Assembly: GCA_958510825.1 (NCBI GenBank)
Contig: OY294049.1
Location: 28,071,120-28,135,119, forward strand
Origin: Brachypterus glaber
Taxonomy: Eukaryota > Arthropoda > Insecta > Coleoptera > Kateretidae
Length of the DNA: 64,000 bases
Reading direction: 5' to 3'
The notes beneath the pieces were generated by a model. That model had not been told where the DNA came from and searched no databases. It saw only the letters and a list, made by a program, of their open reading frames with translations. Each line of letters opens with the position of its first letter. The stretch's first letter is position 1. Of the stretch, positions 1-9,867 are shown in pieces. The position numbers were made by a program, and so were the translations under genes.

Positions 1-117
1 AGGATGTTCTCTATTGGGAAAACGAATAGAATATTCTACAGATGTAGCTGAAGCACTCTGGCCATACTCGCCATATAAAATTAGCATTTCGCAATACTCT
101 TCTGAAGTAAACATCAT
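1..117 (-). CDS. Partial mobile-element protein N-terminus, DUF4817-like helix-turn-helix
   Basis: Read on the minus strand, an open frame starts at two consecutive ATG codons (112-117) and runs 39 codons off the left edge. It begins MMFTSEEYCEMLILYGEY and ends with FPNREHP. The pattern EEY..M...YGE followed by a short variable stretch and FPNR.HP matches the DUF4817 helix-turn-helix found at the N-terminus of many insect transposon-derived proteins, where it probably contributes to DNA binding (family knowledge). The upstream sequence to about 400 looks like the matching element 5' region. Only the first helices are visible, so the downstream catalytic domain and element class cannot be told. 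A domesticated host gene is possible, but the neighbouring terminal-type sequence favours a mobile element. Family assignment is from memory of the motif, not from a search. Confidence 0.6.
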   Translation of the reverse strand, partial: MMFTSEEYCEMLILYGEYGQSASATSVEYSIRFPNREHP

Positions 118-404
118 GAAAGTTTTGATATTTTTTTATGACATTAATAAATATTTATGTCACATTAATCACCATGTCAACCTACAGAATATGTACCTGC
201 AATAATTAAATTTGCTTCCATAGCTACAAATTCAACCTTTAATGGTAATTTATAATCAGCAACAGTATTGGTCCACTTAAAGCGTTCTTATTTTTGAATT
301 GAACGAAGATGGATTTTTTTTGAATTTTTTTTCATATTTTCCAGAGGGTTTTTAATATACCCTCAAATTTCGGTACGCGAGTTCTGGAACAGGCTGTATA
401 TATA
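118..404 (-). mobile_element. 5' untranslated and terminal part of the DUF4817-type element
   Basis: This stretch lies directly upstream of the DUF4817-like start and has no open frame of note. On the minus strand it begins near 404 with TATATACAGCCTGTTCCAGA, resembling the outer end of an insect DNA element (the ACAGnnTGTTCC type of terminus). No partner terminus is in the window because the element leaves through the left edge. The outer boundary is uncertain by about 10 bases. Confidence 0.4.
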
Positions 405-517
405 TTGGTGTTAGGTTAGGCACGTTTCTCGTACACGAAAATCGAGTTTTAAAGTAAAATACCGATAGTTTTCGGTATTTTGAATTATAATTCACAACAC
501 TGTATTTTTTAAAATAG

Positions 518-723
518 GTATTGCCAAGATAGAAGATTCACATACCCGGTCATATGAGCTCGATAGTAAATGTACAGTGAACGTTCTATGGAAAAAACCT
601 ACATCAAGAGAAGTGGTTTTTGTATATCCAGATGCCAAGAAGGATAAAATTGTCCGAAAAGTTAAAGAAAAATTATACAGAAGAGGAAAATATATTTTTA
701 GAAATATTTCTACTATACTCTAG
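518..723 (+). CDS. Possible terminal exon of an unrecognised host gene (partial)
   Basis: An AT-rich pyrimidine tract ends in an AG at 516-517 that could be a splice acceptor. From 520 an open frame of 67 codons runs to TAG at 721-723; two leading bases would complete a split codon. The peptide starts IAKIEDSHTRSYELDS, has a charged middle (VYPDAKKDKIVRKVKEK) and ends RNISTIL. Composition is balanced and lysine-rich, unlike the F/L/I/N-rich chance frames elsewhere in this window. An AATAAA lies at 923-928, about 200 bases past the stop, and could be a polyadenylation signal. I do not recognise the protein and assign no function. The frame lacks its own start near the acceptor, so if real it is a last exon whose other exons lie to the left. 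It could instead be a transposon remnant. Confidence 0.35.
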
Positions 724-2364
724 AATAATTTACACAAAAAAATAATTCTTACCTACTCTCTGTATTATTTTCTTTATCAAAGTACAAAGAAATTGATTTT
801 TTTATTTATAGACATTGAATATATTTTTGTTTCTAGTTCTAAACTTGGAGAATATGTTTTTTATTTATAGATTGGAACTATTTTTGTTTATTTTTTTTAA
901 TAGACAATCTAATTGTTGTTTAAATAAAAATTACCTTATTTTGTTTTTTTTTATTGTTGATTTTAACACGTTCTTTAGTCCTACAGGCGGGCCTATTATT
1001 TGGTTTTATTGTTTTTTGATTAATTTGGTTTTCTTTAATAACGATTTTTTTTGCTTGACAAGTAATTGATCCGCTTCACCCACGTTCATGGGGTGAAGCG
1101 GATTAACCTTTAATAACGAAAAACTGATAGAAATTATGAGCTAAATTATTCTCAAAATGTTTAACGTATAGTATCAATTACCAAAACTAAAAATAAAGGT
1201 TCATTCACTTTTTCGATACCTATTCCATTTTCATTTGATTCATTGAAAGAATAAGAAATATTACAAAAATAGGTTTCGTAGCTCTGCTCCATTAGAAGCA
1301 ATTTTTGGACAACAATTTTATAAACATTTTTCATATTTTGACGTAAATTCACTTTCTTAACATCAAAAGAAAATCGAATTTATCAAAAATTGAGCCAACA
1401 TTTATTTTGGCCTTCTAAAATAATTGTTTGATGATTATAATCAGTAAACATTCTAGAAATGAAATATAAAAAGAAACTCGGAGATCAAGTATAGAATAGG
1501 GTTAGAATTAAGAAATCTAGTTTCGATTTGAAAAAAAAAAACAAGACGAATGTAAATTAAGTCAAGACTCTTGATCGATAATCGAGAATTCTCGTCTCTT
1601 AATTAATTGTTTGTACTTTCATACTTTTGAAAATAAAACTCTGGGGATATCCCCACATCTGGATGTTTTGACGCCAGATACTAACTTAACCAACTCTGCA
1701 GAATGTGAAGAGTATTAAAAATTAAGACTCTCGTGAGACGTGATAAATAAATAATCATCGAGTCCCTCTAGACGGAACAAGAAGTTAACTTTTAAAAATG
1801 TTTTTTTTCTCGAAACCTTATGGGTTGATTCAGATCAGAGCAGAGCAAATTCCCCTTAAGTTTTGCGGAGTTTGGGTTAAAACTACAAAATTTATATTAA
1901 AAAAATATCTGTTTTAAATATTGTTAATTAACCGTGACCGGGTTTTAATTAAAATATTTCGTGTATAAAAACGATGATGATATCCATTAGTGTGTATTAC
2001 ACTGTAATTAACCAGCATTATATCTTTTTGAAATTAGATACAAAGGCCAACATCTATCAAGTAATAGAATACACAATCTAAACATAATAGTTTTATTCAA
2101 GCTTTTTCTATAAATAAAATAGGTAAAGTAAAGCGTTATAAATCTCAATTTGACAATGAGTTTTTACTTTAACGAACTACTTAAAAAAATACAAATTTAT
2201 TGTGTTTTGTGAAAGAAAAAAGTCATGAAGATAACTTGTGCTTCGCATTTCATTGTATACTATTCACACTGGATATTATATTGCGTTTTCCCAAACACTT
2301 TTTTACGCAAGTTAAAAATATTTATAAATAAATGCAAAATAAGTAAAAAGTAAAAAAAAAATAA
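724..2364. other. AT-rich stretch without recognisable genes
   Basis: After the possible terminal exon there is a pyrimidine-rich stretch to about 1070, then a small inverted repeat around 1070-1105 in which GATCCGCTTCACCC and GGGTGAAGCGGAT flank a short loop (a MITE-like hairpin). From there to 2360 I see only AT-rich sequence with short frames of low-complexity composition and nothing I can name. Confidence 0.5.
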
Positions 2365-2437
2365 GAGTCTGGGGATGGGCCTCGAACCTGGGACCTTTCG
2401 GATGGCAGCCGGTTACACACCTTTACACCATGAGTGG
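2365..2437 (-). repeat. tRNA-derived SINE head or tRNA pseudogene
   Basis: On the minus strand the segment has a B-box-like core (GGTTCGAGGCC) followed by CCATCCCCAGACTC, and upstream a degenerate A-box-like ATGGTGTAAAGGTG. This order and spacing match the RNA polymerase III promoter of a tRNA-derived SINE. The arms do not pair into a clean cloverleaf, so a working tRNA gene is unlikely. Confidence 0.5.
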
Positions 2438-2514
2438 ATTGTTAAACAAAGTTTACTAGAATATAAAATGTTATTTTCACTTTTTTGTTTTTAAATGGAT
2501 TTTTTTTTCAAAAT

Positions 2515-3010
2515 TGTTTAGTTAAAATAAAAGTAATTTTTCCTAAAAAATACGTTAATCAGACTTTTCCTTCTGATTTTTTCGATTTTTTTAAACTTTT
2601 TAGTTTTTGTTGTTTTTTTTTTTTTTTCAAAAACAATAAGGAACGATAGTGTCCACAAAAAAACTTGCCATCGGACGGACAGACGGACAGTTAAATATTT
2701 TCAGAGTTTCTTATTTTTTCATGAAATTCATTTGAATCCAAGATTTTTTTGTCTGTGATGTTTTTAGTCGATTTTGGAAAATTCTAAACTATGAACCTTA
2801 CTTTAAAAATGCCCGTCTGCTTTCCGTCCGTCTAATATCACGTTTTTTCTAAACATGATCAATCAAGAAAAATTATCCGATCGAATTGAAATTTTCATAA
2901 AAAAATTATTTCCATGAGAGGAAGATTACTGCTTTTAAAAATATTAAGTTATGGGAGGTTAAACTTAAGCTGAAAGAAACGTTGGGTTGGCGTAAGTTTT
3001 TTTGGAAAAA
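2515..3010. repeat. CCGTCCG-type dispersed repeat, inverted copy pair
   Basis: Two copies of a dispersed family face each other. The left copy has the TTTTCCTAAAAAATACGT-type body and then a GGACGGACAGACGGACAG tract near 2673-2690. The right copy (about 2815-3000) has TTTCCGTCCGTCT followed by the reverse complement of that body (ATCCGATCGAATTGAA). The same family recurs at 16481-16765, 54400-54665, 58731-59050 and 62085-62630. It is non-coding and of unknown class. Confidence 0.5.
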
Positions 3011-3253
3011 ATACTTATATTATGTTATAAGGGTCAATCCTTCTAATTAAAAAAAAATCAATTAAAAAAAAAATATAGGGTGCAACTTGTCGAGAAACTA
3101 ATGTTTACCAACAAAGTACTAAGAAATTAGAGGCAAAATCGGTAAAACGCATTTTTGATGATCAAGAATCTTGGTTCAAATCCCATTTCCATTCAAATCC
3201 CATTCTATATTCTATAACTATAGTATACGCTCACTAAAAAACTGGTTGAGGCA

Positions 3254-3313
3254 ACTACAAATCTGGTAAAGTTAAGGATTTGTTAGATTGCCCTTACCAG
3301 ATTTCTGGTTGCA
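3254..3313. repeat. Short foldback with AATCTGGTAA arms
   Basis: GCAACTACAAATCTGGTAAAG on the left pairs imperfectly with TTACCAGATTTCTGGTTGC on the right, making a hairpin of about 60 bases. Related pieces with the same TCTGGTTA/GGTTGTACCAAC theme occur near 36460-36640 and 44372-44545, so this looks like a small MITE family. Confidence 0.4.
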
Positions 3314-3984
3314 GAATCATTTAATTTTGTAAATATTCTTTTACATTCCTGTTAAATGCGCCATAAACTTATTTGACTTCTTTTAGCTCCAAAAAAAGTA
3401 TAAAAAATATTAATTTAAAACATATGTAATTAATTAATTTGTTTTTAATTTTTTCTTCGTTTATCTACATCTAAATCTTATTTGTTTGTTAATCTGAATA
3501 AACCAAAACATAATTCAATCCAAAAGCAAGTTTTAATTTAAATATTGTCCATTCAAATGTAAATTGTCCATACAAGCTTATCTCGATCTGAAAATAATTA
3601 AAACTGGACTCAAATTAAACTTAATACGAACACTTTACTCATGAATTCATTCACTGACAGCCTCATAAACACGAGAGATAAAATACAGGTCTATTTACAT
3701 ACGAATAAAATTGGACGCTTAAAAATGATAATGTTGATGTGCTGAGATTTGAATATTTTACCAGTAAAAAGCACATTTTCTAACTATTTATAATAAAACA
3801 TAATATGTTAATATATTAATATATTATGTTGTGCTTCATATATAATATATTATGTTATGCTTCGCATTCCGTGATGATAATAATATATCATCATCATGGT
3901 CTGAGGCAGTTCTCCAACCTACCCTAACCCTGGACAATTTTTTCTTTTCCATAACAATTTTACATCCTTCTATTTCTAAGCTCG

Positions 3985-4165
3985 CTCTCCAATAATTACA
4001 CTGATAGAACACTATCGTAGTCAATAGCGTAATTAGGTTAAAGAATACAATAATTAATACTTGTATATGCGCCAACCACTATAAACTGCATAGAATACAA
4101 CAACAAACAAGTAAACGTATTCGGTATTCACAAACGAGTGCAGTTGTTCGATTTACAACAACAAT
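3985..4165. repeat. Left arm of a 2.5-kb inverted repeat
   Basis: This arm contains AATTACACTGATAGAAC, AACGTATTCGGTATTC and ACAAACGAGTGCAGTTGTT. The reverse complement of the same order of blocks is found at about 6110-6245 and 6495-6530. The pair encloses the AGGGTGTC-type half element at 4258-4460 and the tandem duplication at 5378-5895. It may be the terminal part of a non-autonomous DNA element. Confidence 0.45.
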
Positions 4166-4257
4166 TGCACGCATTTTATTTTAAAGTCACATATTAAATG
4201 TATGTGCAATGCACATTGTGGACATAAAAACTACATATCACATGTAATTACATGTAC

Positions 4258-4460
4258 ATTAGGGTGTCAAGATTAAAAAATGTTTTTCTTAGGGTCCTAC
4301 CCCCTATAAATGTTCATTTAGGTCAAAAACCAACCCTCAATTTTTTTCAGATTTTTGAAAAAATATTTAGAGGTCGCGTTTGGTGGTTTTTTGAGAGAGA
4401 AAACATGTTAAGCCTTCTATTATTATTTAAATATAAAAACTTTGAAATCAGGCGACTTTA
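4258..4460 (+). repeat. Half copy of the AGGGTGNC foldback family
   Basis: It starts AGGGTGTCAAGATTAAAAAA and carries TCAGATTTTTGAAAAA followed by TTTAGAGGTCGC. The same elements occur in the same order in the left arm of the complete foldback at 25311-25836. No clear right arm is found here, so this appears to be a single-arm relic. The small frames in it are by-products. Confidence 0.45.
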
Positions 4461-5377
4461 GGAAGGGAAATTATTTTTAAAAAATAACCAAGTATTAAAA
4501 AAAACAGCCTTTTACATGAAAAAATGGCTTTACCAGTGTAAAAACATTGTAAAACTTGATGTATGAACTTATTAATGGTACAAAAAAGGGTATTTGGAAA
4601 TTTTTCTCATGGACCATGTTTTTTAGAAATTCATTGATAAGTACCAATTAACGCCCATAAAATGTAAAAAAATCAATTTATCTCGATAAAATAGATGAGT
4701 TGGCAAAAAAGCATAATAATATGTACATATTTTTGAAATCTGTTTATTTTTATAATTGGGTGTTGCAATTTTTTTTTCAGATTTTTAAATATAAACGTCC
4801 TATACTTTTTTTGAAAAACAAAGTATTCAACGTGTTAGAAGAAAATAAAGTAAGTTTCATAAATAAAGATTGTAATCGGTAAAATAGCGGTTGAATTTCG
4901 AACATTACGGTCTCCAGCTGACTTTAAAATGACTTCGTTAGTTTCTTAAATAAAATAAAGACGGTGCTCTGGAAATAGATTCAACTCAGAATGGATTGCA
5001 CTCGTGATGACCAAAACAAAGATTTTTATTTGTCTTATGAAAAAAATACGAAATAACTATTAAAAAACTAAGTTTAGAGGGTGATTTTATGTCAAAATTT
5101 AAAAAAAAAGGCTATATGAACTCTTTTATCAAAAACTTTCCTAAAGGAAGCTAGAGCTCTAACTAAACCATTTAAAATAATTCGGTCAAGTGACAAGAGA
5201 TCGCAGTCGGCCAAATCCAGTGTTCACCTAATAGTCACTTAATCAAGTGTGTACATGCTGTTGCTTTACTATACTTGATCGAAAATTTGTCGTACTTAGC
5301 GATAGAAAAATCTAAAAATAGTACAACCAAACGTTGTTTTAACAACTTTAAGGTATATAATATCATTTTTACGATTA

Positions 5378-5895
5378 TTCTAAAACATTATAACGTTATA
5401 TTAAATACACTATTAAAATTGTAGATTCATATTATTTAATAATACAACAACGTTGTTGTAGTTTTTTGATGAAGGATGATTAATAAAGATGGCGACAATC
5501 AGCTGATTCTAATAAATGTTTTACCAAAATATTGAAAGTAGGCATTTTGCGCTAAAAATTTTATGTCCATGAGTATACCCAACGATAAGCATGTACATAT
5601 AATAACATGTTATATATGGTTTCCAAGTGCACATAAATTATTCTAAACCATTATAACGTTATATTAAATACACTATTGAAATTGTAGATTCATATTATTT
5701 AATAATACAACAACGTTGTTGTCTATAATAGTTTTTTGAGAAAAGATGGCGACAATCAGCTGATTCTAATAAATGTTTTACCAAAATATTGAAATTAGGC
5801 ATTTTGCGCTAAAATTTTTATGTGCATGAGTATACCCAACGATAAGCATGTACATGTAATTACATGTTATATGTAGTTTCCATGTGCAAAACAGT
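5378..5895 (+). repeat. Tandem duplication, two units of about 263 bp
   Basis: Unit 1 begins TTCTAAAACATTATAACG at 5378 and unit 2 begins TTCTAAACCATTATAACG at 5641. Both contain AATACAACAACGTTGTTGT, GGCGACAATCAGCTGATTC and ACCCAACGATAAGCATGTAC in the same order, differing by scattered substitutions and small indels. The GGCGACAATCAGCTGATT block contains a CAGCTG palindrome. No coding frame is conserved between units. Confidence 0.7.
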
Positions 5896-5904
5896 GAATT
5901 TAAA

Positions 5905-6110
5905 ATACATTACACCAAATTTGCAAACGCAGTAGAGAGCCGACGCCTACCAGGCTCAGCTAGCCAGTCGGGCGGACGGGTAAGGTGAATCGTCTGCGTT
6001 TTGAAGCGAGGATCGTGACGTAGGAAGGAGCGGCAATCCGAACCTGCGGATTTACAAGCCACGCCTACCTCGTTCTTTGCTCGACAAAGAAAAACCTGAT
6101 CGCTTGACAG
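5905..6110. other. GC-rich island inside the inverted repeat
   Basis: This 200-base block is clearly richer in G and C than its surroundings and holds an 81-codon minus-strand frame (6155-5910). The frame shows no motif I recognise and continues into the right inverted-repeat arm, so I do not call a gene. The block could be the 5' end of an unknown element or a captured genomic fragment. Confidence 0.3.
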
Positions 6111-6245
6111 TTTTTTGTTGTAAATCAAACAACTGCACTCGTTTGTAAATACCAAACACGTTTATTTTGTTGTTGTTGTATTCTATGCAATATATAGGGT
6201 TGGCGCTTGTACAACTATGTATTGTTGTACACTTTAACTCAATTA

Positions 6246-6488
6246 CACTGATAAAAAGGATTTATTTGGATATGGCCAGTTAAATTATTTGGTTGTGAGT
6301 AACAAATTTTATTTGAGTCAAATAAATATTTATTCATGTAAACAAATATTTTTATTTCAAAATGATTTATTAATGAGAACAAAATAGTTTTTTTGACAGA
6401 AATAAAATTTATTTGGCACAACCAAATAATTCAATTCGCCATTTCCAACGAAATATTTTATTGACACAAATAAACTGTTTTATCAGCA
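6246..6488. mobile_element. MITE with CACTGATAAAA-type inverted ends
   Basis: The left end CACTGATAAAAAGG leads into TTTATTTG, and the right end reads CAAATAAACTGTTTTATCAG, its approximate inverse. The 243-base element interrupts the right arm of the 3985/6110 inverted repeat: the left arm has an uninterrupted version of the flanking sequence, giving an empty-site comparison. AATTAC lies on both sides and may include the target duplication. Its interior is AT-rich and non-coding. Confidence 0.5.
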
Positions 6489-6963
6489 TACGTTATTAAT
6501 TACGCTAATGTTCTATCAATGTGTGGGACAGGCTTTAGATTAATATTTGTGTAGATTTCGATAGCAGGTTTGAGCATTCGCAAAATTATTTCTCATATGC
6601 ATTTGCTATGATAGCAAAAGTGTATGCTATTTATTTTTGCGAATTCTCAAGAATATAGCCCTTTCACGTTGAATTCATTTCCAGAATACCGTGGCAATGT
6701 AATGTTAAGTTCTAACACCTGTTCAGCCTAACCTAACAATTAAGGATTGACACAGCTAGGTGCTTGTAAGATTTAAATAAACTTATCTCACATGCTGAAC
6801 ACCTAATATTTTTGCAATTCTCGACTTAATTAAACAACTATATCAGCATTGATTTATTTTTATTGATATATACCTACTATTTTATTTTATTTTAACCTAG
6901 ATACATATTTTTATTCGTAGATTCTAATTTGCAAAATATTTCGACGAAATAGTTTTGTTAATA

Positions 6964-7413
6964 GTAGGGGAAAGGGGGACACAGTGGATCACTTGTTTTT
7001 TCAGAGTGCATATTTTTAAAATTTGTGACAATTACTCAGATTTTTTTCACACTACCTTTCTTTGATCTTTACGACAACATAATTAGAGGTTTAAATTAAA
7101 ACTGAATATACCATTATTTTTTTGGCAGTATGTCATTTGATTCACAGTAAATCAGTGAATTAATTAAAAAATGTATTAATCCTAATTAGTACCTACACAG
7201 TTAATAAACTTAAATAAAAATCTGTAGTAACAAAAAACAAAACTTCTTAAAATGAATTAACGTAGACTAAAATATTAAATGACTGATTTTCTATTAAGAG
7301 AAACGCCTACTTAACACACCCTTACAAATCCTCGTTCCTAAAATTAATATTGGTAGAGTTATAGTCATCGATTTACTGTTTCCATTAACTCACTGTGTCC
7401 CCTTTTTCCTAGT
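6964..7413. mobile_element. TIR element of the GTAGGGGA family, 450 bp
   Basis: The left end GTAGGGGAAAGGGGGACACA is matched by the right end TGTGTCCCCTTTTTCCTAG in inverse orientation, about 24 bases with few mismatches. TAGTA occurs at both edges and may be part of the target duplication. The interior is AT-rich with no open frame. Related termini bound the elements at 39279-40941 and 48473-49700, so the window holds at least three members of different length. Confidence 0.6.
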
Positions 7414-7890
7414 AGTATTTCTTATAAAGACATACATTTGGGTGCAAAGAAACTGGTCCAAATCGCGCTATAAAATATTCGCGAGGTAAATTTATCACGC
7501 ATAAAAATTTGGCGCGGCAAATTTTGCGTGGAATTTAGTTTGTAGGATAAATTTTTTGTTGTATAAGTCGGAAGACAAAAATGTTAACCTAATTTGGCGC
7601 CCTCCCCCTAATAGGAGGCTCCTATGCACCAACTACAAAGAAGTCATCAGCTTTCAAAACCCAAACAAATAATTTAATAAAAAAAACACCCGACTGATTA
7701 ACTAAAAAATATGATTCAAGAATAATGTGAAATGAAATTATATAGTAACCACCGAGTCGGAGGCTTATTCTGCCTTCATATTATTCTTGTTTCATACTTT
7801 TTAGTTAATCAGTCGTTTGTTTTTTTTTATTAAATTATATATTTTAAACTTTTTAAATGTTTTTTTTTGTTAAATAATATGTTTTATTTT
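7414..7890. other. Non-coding stretch, with short GCGCGGTAA-like motifs
   Basis: Near 7460-7540 are ATTCGCGAGGTAAATT and TTGGCGCGGCAAATTTTG, resembling the GCGCGGTAA motif that is tandemly repeated at 37528-37720. Around 7690-7830 there is an imperfect palindrome with arms CCGACTGATTAACTAAAAA and TTTTTAGTTAATCAGTCG. Nothing else is recognised. Confidence 0.4.
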
Positions 7891-7956
7891 ACGCTGATGA
7901 ATACAGCTAATATAGTCGAAAAAAATACAGCTATAACTATAATAACTATTATTCAT
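7891..7956 (+). repeat. Degenerate repeat flanking the retrotransposon, left copy
   Basis: CTGATGA (7894-7900), a 17-base linker and GAAA (7918-7921) are followed by ACAGCTATAACTATAATAAC and ATTATTCAT. The same order recurs to the right of the retrotransposon at 11632-11660 (CTGATGA, 17-base linker, GAAAC) and 11819-11852 (CTATAACTATAACAACTAC and ATTATTCAT). The retrotransposon therefore sits within a cluster of related repeats. Confidence 0.5.
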
Positions 7957-8318
7957 CTCTTTATAAATAAATAAATAAATAAATAAATTCTTTATTGGTC
8001 CATTATGCTATTTTACAATAGATTGGATACGTCCTAAAAAAATAAATAAAGCATGTACCTATATCTGTAGATACAAATTCTGAAAAAAAATTAAAAATAA
8101 AGAAAAAAAAAAAAACAGATTGTATCATAAATATAGGAGTACTTGTACAAATTGTATAGTAAATAAATTAGATAAAAAGAATAAATAAATAAACTAGTTA
8201 TACAAATAAATAAATAAATATATACAAAAAATATTGATGATTAAAACAAAATAATTTAAAAGCAAAAAACAAAAAACAAAAAAAAAAAAAAAACAGTGAT
8301 AGTTAAAATTGAGACAAA

Positions 8319-9867
8319 TTACATACATTTTAAAAAATCAGTAAACTCCTGTAATGAATAAAAACAATTATCAGTAAGAACTTTCTTAATTTTGCTTTTG
8401 AACACAGACAACTTTGCGCATTTTTTTAGCTCTTCAGGTAGCTTATTAAAGTAATAAGGGCCAGCATAATATACCGACTTCTTTTGAAACTCAAGTCTAG
8501 GTTTGGGGAGAAGCAGAAGTTCTTTATTTCTAGTCGAGTAATTATGATTGCTACTTAATGTTTTTAATTCATTCCTTTTTGTAAAAATAAAAGATAAAAG
8601 TTTAAATAAATATAAGGACGTCATAGTTAAAATTTTATTACATTTAAAAATGTTGCGGCAAGTATCGCCAGGTTTTAAATCAAAAATCAGTCTCAATATT
8701 CTTTTTTGTATCACAGATAGTCTATCCATATTCGCACTTTGACCCCATACTAGTATACCGTATGACAAAACTGAATGCACGTTTGCGAAATACACTGACA
8801 GTAGCTGAGTTTTGCCTACAGATTTTTTTAGCGAATATAACATATAAAATGCTTTATTTAATTTTGAGGCAATGTAATCTATGTGCAGATCCCAAGACAA
8901 ATTTTTATCTAGCATAATTCCCAAAAATTTTGTGCTATCAGATGTTGGTATATCTAAGTTATTAAATTGAAATATTTGTTGCTCAACATTTTTTCTCTTG
9001 GTGCCAAAGTTTAAAATTACGGTTTTATTTAAATTAATAATTAGTTTGTTTTTGTCACACCACTGTTTGAAACTATCCAAAATTATATTTACGAGTCTTC
9101 TTAAATGTAACAAGTCTTTATGAGAAATGAGAATGGTTGTGTCATCAGCATACATGAATAACAGACCTTCTGTTATATAATCTGGAAGGTCGTTTATAAA
9201 CAATAAAAATAAAAGAGGACCTAGAACACTGCCCTGAGGGGTGCCTATGTTGGAATTAAATTTGGAAGAAAAGTAACTTTGTATTTTAACTAAAAATGTT
9301 CTATTTGTCAAAAAAGAGAGTAACCATTTATTTATTTTTCCACGTAGACCAAGTTTAAACATTTTTTTTGATAAAAAATTTGGATCCAGGGTATCAAATG
9401 CCCTTGTTAGATCGAAGAGTAACGCGATTACATGTTCATTTTTATCAATTTTGTCATGAACTGCTTGACATAATTCTACTGTTGCGGTTTCAGTGGACAA
9501 ATTATTTCTGAAACCATGTTGACAATTTGTTAAAAGTTTGTTTTTATTTAAAAAGTACATAATTTTATTATGCATTATTTTTTCAAAAATTTTTGAAAAT
9601 ATACTTAATAGGGAAACCGGCCTATAATTTTCAACATCTGTTGCCTTACCCTTTTTATAGATAGGAACAACTACTGATGTTTTTAAAAGTTCCGGAAAAA
9701 TTCCCTGTTTGACAGATATGTTAACCATTTCAGCCAATTGGGGTGCTAGTTCACGTTTGCAGTGTTTAATTAGTGAGACTGGAACTTCATCAAACCCTGT
9801 TGATTTTTTTACCGGAAAGTCGTTAATAACATTAATTATATCATCAGCAGAAACCGCTGGAAAAAAA
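8319..9867 (-). CDS. Non-LTR retrotransposon reverse transcriptase (ORF2, C-terminal frame)
   Basis: This frame encodes the reverse transcriptase that copies the element RNA at the nicked target site. It stays open upstream of its first ATG (9735-9737) to about 9867, so that ATG is not a true start; translation belongs to the preceding endonuclease frame. Landmarks, numbered from that ATG: the finger motif YRPVSLLSIFSKIFEK (about 38-53), GFRNNLSTETA (about 75-85), motif A FDLTRAFDT (catalytic Asp, about 107-115), GTPQGSVLGPLLF (about 164-176) and catalytic YADD (about 197-200), then FLGIMLDKNLSW and YGILVWGQ. All catalytic residues I can check are present. No RNase H or zinc-knuckle domain is seen after the thumb; it ends TDFLKCM. 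The frame joins the upstream endonuclease only if one base of the seven-A run at 9861-9867 is discounted. Confidence 0.88.

Noticed and set aside
5910..6155. 81-codon minus frame in the GC-rich island
   Set aside because: It extends into an inverted-repeat arm and shows no motif; more likely element sequence.
8548..8742. Plus-strand 64-codon frame across the RT gene, and a similar one at 10857-11048
   Set aside because: Shadow frames opposite the strongly supported minus-strand RT and endonuclease.
9735..9737. ATG at the apparent RT start
   Set aside because: The RT frame is open upstream to the seven-A run and contains conserved-looking sequence there, so this ATG is internal.
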